The position numbers were made by a program, and so were the translations under genes. A stretch of 48,395 bases of DNA, from positions 1 through 48,395 of the forward strand of contig JAHFUM010000001.1 in assembly GCA_023265135.1 (NCBI GenBank), given 5' to 3'. The DNA comes from Nitrosarchaeum sp. GTDB lineage: Archaea > Thermoproteota > Nitrososphaeria > Nitrososphaerales > Nitrosopumilaceae. Positions 7,697-15,690 of the stretch are shown in pieces. Positions within the stretch are counted from its first letter, which is position 1, and the number at the start of each line of letters is the position of its first letter. The notes under the pieces are model-generated. The model was not told the origin of the DNA. It made no database searches and was given only the letters and a program-made list of their open reading frames with translations.

Positions 7697-8206
7697 ATGC
7701 ACGGTGCAAATTATAGAGTAGGAAAGGGACAGCCATTCTGTAGAAAAGAATTCATCAAAGGTAATCCGCAGATAAAAATTGCAAAATTCCAAGGAGGAAA
7801 AAGGGCAAGCTATGATTATTGTGTTCAGTTACTCATAAACGAAAAAATTCAGATAAGACATATGGCTATAGAATCTTGCAGATTAGCAGCAAACAAAACT
7901 CTTGAGCAGGTGACGGGAGAAACAGGATATTTCTCCAGACTCAGAATTTACCCTCATGTTCTTCTAAGAGAAAACAAAATGGTTGCTACAGCGGGAGCAG
8001 ATAGAATTTCAGAGGGAATGAGAAGGGCTTGGGGAAAAGCTACTAGTTTAGGAGCCAGAGTAAAGCACGGACAATGCATTATGGAGTTTTATGTTAATGC
8101 ACCGTATTTAGAAAAAGCAAAAAAAGCCCTTAAAAGCGCTTGTGTAAAATTACCGGGAACAGCAACAATCAAAGTTATTCCTTGGGAACAAAAAATGTCA
8201 CCATAA
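7697..8206 (+). CDS. rpl10e: 50S ribosomal protein L10e (uL16)
   Basis: A 169-residue large-subunit protein of the L10e/L16 family. Family blocks include FIKGNPQIKIAKF near the N-terminus, HMAIESCRLAANKTLE, YPHVLLRENKM and the basic AGADRISEGMRRAWGKATSLGA, which contacts 23S rRNA near the P site. The start is the ATG giving MHGANYRVGKG, the expected family N-terminus, rather than a GTG 21 codons upstream. It is monocistronic here and overlaps the end of a convergent small gene by 9 bp. Confidence 0.95.
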   Translation: MHGANYRVGKGQPFCRKEFIKGNPQIKIAKFQGGKRASYDYCVQLLINEKIQIRHMAIESCRLAANKTLEQVTGETGYFSRLRIYPHVLLRENKMVATAGADRISEGMRRAWGKATSLGARVKHGQCIMEFYVNAPYLEKAKKALKSACVKLPGTATIKVIPWEQKMSP

Positions 8207-8461
8207 ATCTTCTAGATATGATTTCTTACTTTTAACAAATTCTAAAAACTCTGTGAATTCTAATTGAGTTGGTTCACGATTTAGAATTCTTTTTGTTTGA
8301 TAGTGAAAGGCATTGTAAAGTCTTCCAACAACAATTCCAAGTGCAAAAGATTTAGAATCATCAATGTTTGAAAGCAATTGAATAAGCTGTTGTATCTCCT
8401 CTTTGTTTGAAATAGTCTCATGAATTTTTTGCTTAATTTTCCCCATCAATATTTCATCCAT
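8198..8461 (-). CDS. small helical hypothetical protein
   Basis: An 87-residue protein rich in charged and hydrophobic helical segments (KIKQKIHETISNKEEIQQLIQLLSNI; FTEFLEFVKSKKSYLEDLW). No signal peptide, membrane segment, metal site or known motif is seen. Composition and codon use resemble the neighbouring real genes. It starts with ATG and overlaps the 3' end of convergent L10e by 9 bp. Likely a lineage-specific protein of unknown function. Confidence 0.55.
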   Translation of the reverse strand: MDEILMGKIKQKIHETISNKEEIQQLIQLLSNIDDSKSFALGIVVGRLYNAFHYQTKRILNREPTQLEFTEFLEFVKSKKSYLEDLW

Positions 8462-8492
8462 AGTTTAACTTGGATGTAATAGTTAAAAACAG

Positions 8493-8500
8493 TTTAATAT
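8493..8500 (+). promoter_or_regulatory. TATA box of tRNA-Gly
   Basis: TTTAATAT is centred about 28 bases upstream of the first base of the tRNA-Gly gene, the spacing expected of an archaeal promoter. It also lies upstream of the divergent small gene whose start is at 8461. Confidence 0.45.
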
Positions 8501-8524
8501 CCAAATTCATTCCTTAGGATTGTT

Positions 8525-8601
8525 GCAGTTATAGTACAGTTTGGTTAATATTCGAGCTTGCCAAGTTCGTGACCCGGGTTCAAATCCCGGTAACTGCACC
8601 A
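8525..8601 (+). tRNA. tRNA-Gly(GCC), CCA encoded
   Basis: The cloverleaf folds fully. The acceptor is GCAGTTA with TAACTGC and discriminator A. The D-arm is GTA/TAT with the loop containing GG. The anticodon stem is CGAGC/GTTCG with loop TTGCCAA, giving anticodon GCC. The variable loop is 4 bases and the T-arm is CCGGG-TTCAAAT-CCCGG. The 3' CCA is encoded (8599-8601). The mature part is 74 nt with no intron. It decodes GGC and, by wobble, GGU. Confidence 0.95.
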
Positions 8602-8602
8602 T

Positions 8603-9034
8603 TTATCTTTGATTGTTTTGTTCTAATCCGCGTTCTATTATCTCTAATGCATTTTCAGCTTTTTCAGGTCTAGGTAACTGAATCATAAAGACATTATCTT
8701 TTCCATAATGAGATTTTGGTGATGAAAGTGCAAGCATTGAAGTTTTTGCAAGAGATTGAAAAAAGAACAAATCTTTGTTTGCGTTGATTAACAGTTTTTC
8801 AACAATTCCACCTTGAGAAAATGTTAAAACAATTTCTACAAAAACATGGCCCAATCCATCTTGTAGTATGTTAAGATCTGTATTAATTGCAAGAGGCTTT
8901 CCAGCAATTCGAGAAATTATTTCATCATATTTTCTTTCATCTAAAATTATACAAGGAATATCCTTACCATCAAAATCAAATGTGGTTACACCGTCATGGA
9001 CTTGTTCAGATAGTTTTTTGAGTTCATCAGACAT
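8603..9034 (-). CDS. conserved-looking hypothetical protein downstream of antiporter
   Basis: A 143-residue soluble protein with alternating strand-like and helical segments (TTFDFDGKDIPCIILDERKYDEIISRIAGKP; HVFVEIVLTFSQGGIVEKLLINANKDLFFF). No catalytic or metal motif is recognised. Its ATG overlaps the end of the antiporter gene by 8 bp, so the two are co-transcribed and probably translationally coupled, which hints at a role linked to ion transport. The stop lies two bases after the tRNA-Gly CCA on the other strand. Confidence 0.6.
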   Translation of the reverse strand: MSDELKKLSEQVHDGVTTFDFDGKDIPCIILDERKYDEIISRIAGKPLAINTDLNILQDGLGHVFVEIVLTFSQGGIVEKLLINANKDLFFFQSLAKTSMLALSSPKSHYGKDNVFMIQLPRPEKAENALEIIERGLEQNNQR

Positions 9035-10364
9035 TTTTCTTTTCTAGTATTGGAACAATTTTGTCTCCTGCTTTTATCATAAACGGTGAAAGAAATGCAG
9101 TGACAATGGAAATCACACCGACTAATGGGAACAAAAATGCACTTACCGCACCAATATCCACTCCAGTTTTTATTATAACAATTGAAAATTCGCCTCTTGG
9201 AGCAGCTAGTGTAAATGCAGAACGAACAGCTTTGTAACTTTTTTGACGGAATAAAAAGTTACCAATCAAATTACCCATAAACTTCATACTGATTGCAACA
9301 ACAATTAACACAACTGATATCACGATATAATTTTGAAGTTGTGATACATCCATCAAAGCACCTACCGAGATAAAGAAAATAGCTACAAACATGTCTTTTA
9401 TCGGACTTGCCAAAAGTTTAGAGACTTCAGATGATTTAGATTCAGCCACTAGAACACCTGCAAGAAATGCACCTATAGCAACAGACAGTCCAACTATATT
9501 TGCTAATAATGCATAACCAAAACACACACCAAGAACACTCAATAATAAAATTTCATGGTGTTCAGATGCAGCAACTCTATCAATTAATGGCGTTATAATT
9601 TTTGTTCCTATTGTGAATGTGCCAACAATCAAACCTGTTGCAACAATAACTATAATCAAAATAGATTCTATAGATACAGTTCCAACTAAAGCAATTGATT
9701 GTAATGTGGAAATCAAAATAACTGCAATTACATCTTCTACAATCAATATTCCCAATACAAGAATTGTAGATTCTCTTTTTATTCGTCCCATTTCTTCTAA
9801 AATTTTTGCAATTACAGCAGTACTAGAAATTGAAAGTGCTGCGGCAATGAATAATGAATCAATTGAATTTAATCCTAATAAGATGGCAGCATAGAAAATT
9901 GCTCCTAATGTAGTAAACAGACCAACAGTACCTATACCAATTGCAAGTCTTCCAATGCTTTTGATTTTTGCGTAAGGAAATTCAATGCCAATTACAAAAA
10001 GTAGTAAGATAACACCTATTTCAGAAAATAGATTTAGTGCAGACGTATCAGACAGAATTCCTACGCCTTTTAACAGATCAGAAGGATGACTTCCTAGAGG
10101 AAGAATCCAAGACCAAAGTGGAGACAGAGGTCCTAACAACATTCCTGCAAAAAGATATCCTATGATCAATGGTTGTTTTATCTTAAAAAAGGCTAGAGTC
10201 ACAATTGCTCCAATAATCATGATAAAAGCTAAATCAGTGACAAACGAAGTGTGTGGAATGTGTGCAATCTGATCAACAAAACCGATTACAATCTGATTTA
10301 GAATATTATGAATTTCAGATGAATTAATCTGAAGTGCAATGTTATCCACAACATCATTTAACAA
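9027..10364 (-). CDS. CPA2-type monovalent cation:proton antiporter
   Basis: A 445-residue membrane protein with about 12 hydrophobic segments and the sodium/hydrogen exchanger (CPA2, KefB/NapA-like) pattern: the opening IKQPLIIGYLFAGMLLGP, the SISSTAVIAKILEEMG segment, and AIGAFLAGVLVAES. No C-terminal RCK (TrkA-N) domain is attached, so regulation would have to come from another protein, possibly the overlapping downstream gene. It would exchange Na+ or K+ for H+ to set internal pH or salt balance. Start is TTG; the nearby ATG is out of frame. Confidence 0.88.
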   Translation of the reverse strand: MLNDVVDNIALQINSSEIHNILNQIVIGFVDQIAHIPHTSFVTDLAFIMIIGAIVTLAFFKIKQPLIIGYLFAGMLLGPLSPLWSWILPLGSHPSDLLKGVGILSDTSALNLFSEIGVILLLFVIGIEFPYAKIKSIGRLAIGIGTVGLFTTLGAIFYAAILLGLNSIDSLFIAAALSISSTAVIAKILEEMGRIKRESTILVLGILIVEDVIAVILISTLQSIALVGTVSIESILIIVIVATGLIVGTFTIGTKIITPLIDRVAASEHHEILLLSVLGVCFGYALLANIVGLSVAIGAFLAGVLVAESKSSEVSKLLASPIKDMFVAIFFISVGALMDVSQLQNYIVISVVLIVVAISMKFMGNLIGNFLFRQKSYKAVRSAFTLAAPRGEFSIVIIKTGVDIGAVSAFLFPLVGVISIVTAFLSPFMIKAGDKIVPILEKKNV

Positions 10365-10483
10365 ATTTGTTTAAAAACAGTTGCGCACTAGTCAGACAAC
10401 AAAAATGAGTTTTTGAATACATAACTTTTATGTGAATTTATTATGGGTTTAACCTCTTTATGCCTAGTTATTATCAATCTAAT

Positions 10484-10547
10484 TGCAGAATGATGAGTAG
10501 GTCAACTGAAAATAATGTAGAGAAATGACCTGGGGTATCTGACTGCA
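10484..10547 (+). ncRNA. candidate C/D-box guide sRNA
   Basis: The sequence shows a perfect box C ATGATGA (10490-10496), box D' CTGA (10506-10509), a degenerate C' GAAATGA (10522-10528) and box D CTGA (10539-10542). A 5-bp terminal stem, TGCAG (10484-10488) with CTGCA (10543-10547), closes it. The two guide intervals are 9 nt (10497-10505) and 10 nt (10529-10538). This is the archaeal C/D layout that directs fibrillarin/Nop5/L7Ae to 2'-O-methylate rRNA or tRNA. Guide 2 is complementary to ATACCCC(A/G)GG-type sequence; the target is unverified. The internal boxes are weaker than the outer pair. Confidence 0.55.
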
Positions 10548-10570
10548 TAATTGGTAACGTCACAATTACC

Positions 10571-10604
10571 TAAATATTAATAGTACGGTACCATACGGTA
10601 CTAT
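10571..10604 (+). promoter_or_regulatory. TATA box with 10-bp direct-repeat operator
   Basis: A TATA-like TAAATATTAATA (10571-10582) is followed by two copies of TACGGTAC in a 10-bp period (TACGGTACCA 10584-10593, TACGGTACTA 10594-10603), ending one base before the ATG at 10605. The outer edges TAGTAC (10581-10586) and GTACTA (10598-10603) are also inverted. The spacing suggests a leaderless transcript with a repressor site, one helical turn per copy, between TATA and start. Confidence 0.5.
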
Positions 10605-10712
10605 ATGATTCAATGTGAATATTGCCCAAGAGGTTTCATTGATACAGCAAATGGACTAGCTGAAAAGACCTTTCATGAGTTACTTCATGAACCAGAAGTT
10701 GTCAACAAGTAA
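10605..10712 (+). CDS. 35-residue C2H2 zinc-finger-like microprotein
   Basis: The ORF starts at ATG 10605 and encodes 35 residues. Cys4 and Cys7 (CEYC) followed by Phe11, Leu18, His24 and His28 (FHELLH) follow the order of a classical C2H2 finger: C-x2-C, aromatic, leucine, H-x3-H. The Cys-to-His spacing is 16 rather than the usual 12. With no other domain, the whole protein is one finger. The promoter-plus-repeat directly before the ATG supports real expression. It may be a small DNA-binding regulator acting on its own repeat, but this is inference. Confidence 0.55.
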   Translation: MIQCEYCPRGFIDTANGLAEKTFHELLHEPEVVNK

Positions 10713-10773
10713 CTCTTTACATTTTTTATTTTACACCTAACTTTTTTATCATCATATTTTATTGTTAATAGAT

Positions 10774-12300
10774 ATGACTACCAAAGAAACTAAAAAGGCA
10801 GACAAAGTTTCAGATAAAACAAAAAAGGGCATAAAACGTGAACCTACACCCACAGCAATACTAAAAAAGGTAGCAGCAGTAACTGATTCCAGCAAGGCAT
10901 TGCAAAAAGAAATTAAAGCGATGTCAAAGATTTTTGGAGATAATCAAAAAGTCCTTGTTTCTATGAAAGGAATGATTGATACATTAACTGTAACATTAGA
11001 AAACATACAAAAGCAATCAAAACAAATAAACATTCTAGAAGACGATACTGAGAAACTTTATGCAGGATTAAATCATGTAAGAACACAATCAGATTTAGTT
11101 GCAAAAATTAATGATCAAACTGAAAGATTACAAGAAGAAATAAACAAAATAAACGCATTACAGAAATCATCCCCAAAAACTCAGGTATTAGCACAGCAAG
11201 TAGAAGACAGCATGAATTCTATGAGAAATAATTCACAAATGATTATAAAAATTGCACAGAGAATAGACGAAGTAAGAGATGATCTTAGAAAGGTATCTGG
11301 AAAGACAGATTCATTTTTAGGAATAGGTAAGGAAATCGACAATCTGAAAAATAGTGTTGAAGGAGTAATTAAAAAAACAGATAATATCCAAGTAAGTTCT
11401 CAAGTAATTTCTAGCTTGAATCAAGAACTTGGAAAAATCAAAGATGAGGTAAATTCAGCATCAAAACTGAGATTAGAACCAGACGCAATTAAAATTGCAA
11501 TTGACGCGGTTGCTGGAAAAGCCTCAAAAATTGATTCTTTAGGAGGAATCATTGAAGGATTAAAGCAGCAGTTTGCCACAATTGTCACAAATGCAGATTC
11601 AATATCAAATTTGAGCATGAATTCATTTAAAGGAATTTCCGGAAAAATTGATAAAATTGAAACTGAGATAAACGCATTGTCACATAGAGCAGATTCTACA
11701 GCATTTGTGGGAGAGGGGCTAAAATCAGTGCAAGAAGATTTCTCAAATTTCAAAAAGAATGTTTTTGAGAAGACAGACAATATTGAACAAAAAATTTCTT
11801 CTGTGTCAGATATTTTGAAAAGACAAGATGCATCTACAGCAGAATTTCACAAAAAATCAGATAAAATATTTGAGGAAATGCAATCAGTCAAAAATGTCAC
11901 AAATAAGGTATCAAAAGAATCATCAAAAGAAATGATGGCGCTGTTAAAGCTTTCAGAATTTCAATCAAATATCAGAATACACTCAGAATCAAAGTATGGG
12001 GATGCAAAAGATCTTGAAAACATGGCAGCACAAACAGCAGAGATTGTGAATTTGTTTGATAGATTATCAATAGAAGCAGGAGAAAAAATTCCACTACCGC
12101 ATGAAGTAAGACAATGGGCAATTAGCAAAATTTTAGATTGTGCAGACAAGTGGGAGATTAGATTTAGTGACATCTTGGTAATTTTAAAAAATGCAATTGG
12201 CAAAGATCTACTAAAAGAATCAATCAGAATTCAACAAATTAGAGATATTTACGGCATTAGAGCTGTGGATGAAATACGAAATGAATTGAGTATTTCCTAA
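10774..12300 (+). CDS. long coiled-coil protein of unknown function
   Basis: About 508 residues. A basic Lys-rich N-terminus (1-30) precedes some 370 residues of repeating amphipathic helix rich in Lys, Glu, Ser and Asn (for example EIKAMSKIFGDNQKVLVSMKG and EEINKINALQKSS), with many QxxxK and IxxLxxx spacings as in methyl-accepting or filament-forming coiled coils. The last roughly 110 residues are a compact helical domain (LPHEVRQWAISKILDCADKWEIRFSDILVIL). No membrane segment is present, so it is cytoplasmic. The frame also opens at a TTG 12 bases earlier; the ATG is preferred. It overlaps the convergent glycosyltransferase gene by 4 bp. Confidence 0.65.
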   Translation: MTTKETKKADKVSDKTKKGIKREPTPTAILKKVAAVTDSSKALQKEIKAMSKIFGDNQKVLVSMKGMIDTLTVTLENIQKQSKQINILEDDTEKLYAGLNHVRTQSDLVAKINDQTERLQEEINKINALQKSSPKTQVLAQQVEDSMNSMRNNSQMIIKIAQRIDEVRDDLRKVSGKTDSFLGIGKEIDNLKNSVEGVIKKTDNIQVSSQVISSLNQELGKIKDEVNSASKLRLEPDAIKIAIDAVAGKASKIDSLGGIIEGLKQQFATIVTNADSISNLSMNSFKGISGKIDKIETEINALSHRADSTAFVGEGLKSVQEDFSNFKKNVFEKTDNIEQKISSVSDILKRQDASTAEFHKKSDKIFEEMQSVKNVTNKVSKESSKEMMALLKLSEFQSNIRIHSESKYGDAKDLENMAAQTAEIVNLFDRLSIEAGEKIPLPHEVRQWAISKILDCADKWEIRFSDILVILKNAIGKDLLKESIRIQQIRDIYGIRAVDEIRNELSIS

Positions 12301-14339
12301 ATGCCAGGTGCTTCATCAAGTGCAGTTAGTTGATCTTTCTTTCGTTTTAGAGCTGTAAATATTCCTAAAATTGCAGCTATCCACATTGTACTAAATACAA
12401 TATTAGATACACTGACAAACATATACGGAGTAGCATCCATGATGTTTTGACGTAGCGCCAAAGATCGTTCACCTATGTTGGTCATACCTGTCTGAAATGC
12501 AGCACTGTCATCAGATACTCCAGAAAGGGTTTGAACGTTTACAAGCATGTTATCAACTGCATGTTCTATTCGAAGAAAGTTTGTAGATTCTGTGGGAAAT
12601 ATCCAAACTGGGTTTTTGCTTTCAGGTAATTTTTCCATGACAATTCCTAAATCTTGTTTAATTGCGGTCAAGTGAGTTTTAATCGCAATAGGATCAGCAG
12701 AACCAATTATGGCATCCAAATTTCCACGAATTCTATCAAGAGGATAAACATCGGAGCGATATCCGTTTATCGCCATAAATCCTCCAAAAATAATAATCGC
12801 AACCACTCCAATCATTGCAAGTTGATATGTTCTTTTTGCCATTTTTTCTGTCTTGGTTAAAACTGGAATATTGTGTGATTTAATTCTTTTAAATCTTGTA
12901 TGAGAGAGGCTCATAAAGGAGATATAAAAAAAGCCAACAGTTTGTAATCCGATAATAGGCGCAAATATAGGATTGTTGGAAAATATCGAAATTAGAATTC
13001 CCATTAATCCATAGATGCCAAAAAAGATTTCAAGTAACGTTGTTTTTGTAAAAGGTAAATTGTATGCTTTATCTCTCCAATCATCTTCTCTGTTAACAAT
13101 TCCGTATTTAGGAGTTCTCAGAAATTCATTTTTCTTTCCAAAAACAGCATCAAATACAGCTACACTGTTATTTACAGACATTCCTGCGTTGTAAACGAGT
13201 AACGCAGGCAATATTTTTGCTTTTGATTTCCAAGATTTATGGTACATACTTTGAATAATCACAATGTATGCTCCAGGACCCATAGCAAGATATGTAGCAA
13301 TAGTCAATGCTGGAATAAAACTAACTAAATAGAGATTCATGTTTGAAGCTAAAAGAACAGGTAATGCAAGAAATTGTATCAACATCAGTGGATAAACAAT
13401 GTGACGAGTTAGTTGGACAAATGCTTGAATTTTAGCTTCTATTGTAACTTTACGTTTGATTACAATGGCTGTTAATAATTTAATTGCACATTGGATTGAG
13501 CCTTTTGCCCAACGAAATTGTTGTCTTTTAGCAGCATTCATTTGAACTGGAAGTTCAGCATCAACTACAATATCAGGCAAAAAAACACATTTCCATCCTT
13601 TCATTTGAGCCCTGTAGCTTAGATCAAGATCTTCAACAAGTGTAGCAGTATGCCATCCACCAGCATCTTTTATACAAGCACATTTCCAGATTCCAGCAGT
13701 ACCATTAAAGTTCATAAACAAATTTGAATTACTTTTTGCCTTTTGTTCAATTAAAAAATGAAAGTCCAGACTAAGTGCTTGTGCTTGAGTAATTGCTGAA
13801 TAGTTTTCATTTACATGTCCCCAACGACATTGAACCAATCCAATATTTGATTTAGAAAAATGCGGAATAGCTCTTTTTAAAAACCAACTAGGGGGAATAA
13901 AATCAGCGTCAAAAATCGCCACAAATTCTGTATCAGTGGTTTGCATTGCATATTTCAAAGCGCCTGCTTTGTATCCCTTTCGAGTATCACGTCGGACATG
14001 CTCAATTTGAAATCCTTGTTTTTTGTATGTTGCCACAACATTAGATAAAAGACTCACTGTTTCATCGTCAGAATCATCTAAAACCATTATCTTCATCTTT
14101 TCTTTTGGATAATCTATTGCGCATACTGCGTCGACTAGTCTTTTTGCAACATATTTTTCATTATAGATTGGCAATTGAATAGTAACTGATGGAGTTCCTA
14201 CATTTACAGTAGAAAGAATTTCTTTTCTTTTGATTGAAAGATATGTAAGATAGTAAAAGTTGAGAGTATAAGCAGTGATTATAATAGCTGAGAAGATAAA
14301 GAGATCAAAAACAAACTGAGTAAATGTATTTAGTACCAT
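12297..14339 (-). CDS. membrane processive glycosyltransferase, family 2 (cellulose synthase-like)
   Basis: A 680-residue protein. An N-terminal membrane helix (about 10-35) precedes a GT2 catalytic domain with all hallmarks of processive synthases: LDDSDD (87-92), DAD (144-146), the ED of LVEDLDL (236-237) and QQFRW (273-277). Several membrane helices follow from about 295. A C-terminal part with an extracytoplasmic segment (about 535-640) lies between the last two helices. Such enzymes polymerise a sugar nucleotide and extrude the chain; CslA/BcsA relatives make mannan or cellulose. The product here cannot be told from sequence. No polysaccharide genes are adjacent. Confidence 0.87.
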   Translation of the reverse strand: MVLNTFTQFVFDLFIFSAIIITAYTLNFYYLTYLSIKRKEILSTVNVGTPSVTIQLPIYNEKYVAKRLVDAVCAIDYPKEKMKIMVLDDSDDETVSLLSNVVATYKKQGFQIEHVRRDTRKGYKAGALKYAMQTTDTEFVAIFDADFIPPSWFLKRAIPHFSKSNIGLVQCRWGHVNENYSAITQAQALSLDFHFLIEQKAKSNSNLFMNFNGTAGIWKCACIKDAGGWHTATLVEDLDLSYRAQMKGWKCVFLPDIVVDAELPVQMNAAKRQQFRWAKGSIQCAIKLLTAIVIKRKVTIEAKIQAFVQLTRHIVYPLMLIQFLALPVLLASNMNLYLVSFIPALTIATYLAMGPGAYIVIIQSMYHKSWKSKAKILPALLVYNAGMSVNNSVAVFDAVFGKKNEFLRTPKYGIVNREDDWRDKAYNLPFTKTTLLEIFFGIYGLMGILISIFSNNPIFAPIIGLQTVGFFYISFMSLSHTRFKRIKSHNIPVLTKTEKMAKRTYQLAMIGVVAIIIFGGFMAINGYRSDVYPLDRIRGNLDAIIGSADPIAIKTHLTAIKQDLGIVMEKLPESKNPVWIFPTESTNFLRIEHAVDNMLVNVQTLSGVSDDSAAFQTGMTNIGERSLALRQNIMDATPYMFVSVSNIVFSTMWIAAILGIFTALKRKKDQLTALDEAPGI

Positions 14340-14393
14340 TTGCCTAATTTCACAAAATGTCTGTTCGCTATTTATACTTGCAAAATAATTTAC

Positions 14394-15341
14394 TTATTTT
14401 TGCTCAAAGATCTTAATTGCTTGAGGTGGACAAACGCTTTCACAAGCAAGACAAAATATACAATCAGGTTCTTTTGACATAAGAGGTTTTTTCTCTGATC
14501 CAGGGTTTCCTGGAGTATTAAACCATTCATAGACTCCAACTGGACATGCCTCAATGCATCCACCATCTGCAATACAGATATCATAATCAACAGATACGAA
14601 TTCGCCCCAAACGCCAAGAATTCCATTGTTGGTGCCTCTTCTGCCCCAAGTTTTGATTGTGTATCCATTAGCATCAAATGGAGTGGATAGTTTCATTTTA
14701 GTTTTGTAAGCAACATCAATTGGTCCTGGTTTTGCACCATCTGGAATTTCAATTTCGCCTCCATCATCTTCTGCAATTTCATCTGTTGCTTCGGATGGTT
14801 TTGGTTTAGCATTAAGAACAATTTTTGCAAGAGGAGTAAGATCTTCGAGTCTCTGTATGGCTTCAGAACGATTAAGCTTCTCTGCTTTTGCAAGATAAGA
14901 AATCATTTTATCTGCTAAGATTGTGTTACGTAAGATAGTATCAATAACCATTTTTGCAAAATGGTCTGCCTTTTTTCTATAATCTTTTACCCAGTTAGGA
15001 TCACCAAATTTTTCAATTGGAAAAATTTGATAAATAATATCAACCACTTCTCCACTGACAATCTCAACAGTAACAGATAATTCTACTTCTTCATACCCTT
15101 TTGCATCAGGATCTTTCATATTCTGTTCTTTCCAACGATATGTTGCAAAGACTCTGTCTGCATAAGCATCCATTTCAAAAGCTTTTTTCAAGCCATCATG
15201 AACGGATTTAATTTCCAGAGGATCCTCAAGTTTAATTGGCAATCTATAAAGTCCAAGTTTGAAGCCATGAAGAGGATATACACCACGTTTTGCTGTTGGT
15301 GCTTCCATTGTCCAAACACGATCTTTTAGAAGTAATGACAT
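14394..15341 (-). CDS. extended ferredoxin with Sulfolobus-type 2[4Fe-4S] domain
   Basis: A 315-residue protein. Residues about 215-315 resemble the zinc-containing ferredoxins of Sulfolobales: CIADGGCIEACPVGVYEW, then PGNPGSEKKP and CIFCLACESVCP. These eight cysteines bind two 4Fe-4S clusters. The first roughly 200 residues are an unrelated domain of unknown function with an acidic linker (EIAEDDGGEIEI), about twice the length of an ordinary ferredoxin. It is last in a run with a 103-residue protein and a rhodanese, so a role in sulfur or Fe-S chemistry, or as electron carrier for the 2-oxoacid oxidoreductase, is plausible but inferred. Confidence 0.83.
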   Translation of the reverse strand: MSLLLKDRVWTMEAPTAKRGVYPLHGFKLGLYRLPIKLEDPLEIKSVHDGLKKAFEMDAYADRVFATYRWKEQNMKDPDAKGYEEVELSVTVEIVSGEVVDIIYQIFPIEKFGDPNWVKDYRKKADHFAKMVIDTILRNTILADKMISYLAKAEKLNRSEAIQRLEDLTPLAKIVLNAKPKPSEATDEIAEDDGGEIEIPDGAKPGPIDVAYKTKMKLSTPFDANGYTIKTWGRRGTNNGILGVWGEFVSVDYDICIADGGCIEACPVGVYEWFNTPGNPGSEKKPLMSKEPDCIFCLACESVCPPQAIKIFEQK

Positions 15342-15377
15342 TCAGTTTCAGTAGATTGAATTTATTTAAAAAGGTTA

Positions 15378-15689
15378 TCAGTCACTATCGTCTGGGCAGG
15401 TGAGTTCCCGAAGTTCAACGTATTTTTTTTCCATTGATTCAGCGTATTCTGAGATTTTTTTGATATCAAACAGATCTTTTGAAAAATACCAACGAATTGG
15501 AACCCAATGGCCAATTCCATCCATATCGTGAATCATGCCTTTGTCAGCTTTAACATTTAGTTTTTCATCGATGGATGTATCTTTTACAGTAAGACCTCTT
15601 TTTGTTTTATCTTCGAGAATGAAATCGGTGTCACCATCCTTAATGTAATAAAATGAGCCTTTCTTTAACACAGGAAGGTCTAAAGACAA
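15378..15689 (-). CDS. small hypothetical protein in rhodanese-ferredoxin operon
   Basis: A 103-residue acidic protein without recognised motif. It looks like a small beta-rich domain (FYYIKDGDTDFILEDKTKRGLTV) with a helical C-terminus (KKISEYAESMEKKYVELREL). A single cysteine sits near the end. It lies one base after the rhodanese stop and 36 bp before the ferredoxin gene, so all three are probably one transcript. The function may be tied to one of those neighbours. Confidence 0.65.
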   Translation of the reverse strand: MSLDLPVLKKGSFYYIKDGDTDFILEDKTKRGLTVKDTSIDEKLNVKADKGMIHDMDGIGHWVPIRWYFSKDLFDIKKISEYAESMEKKYVELRELTCPDDSD

Positions 15690-15690
15690 T

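Noticed and set aside
14390-14893. Short minus-strand ORFs inside the ferredoxin gene
   Set aside because: They are alternate frames of the ferredoxin gene with no motif.
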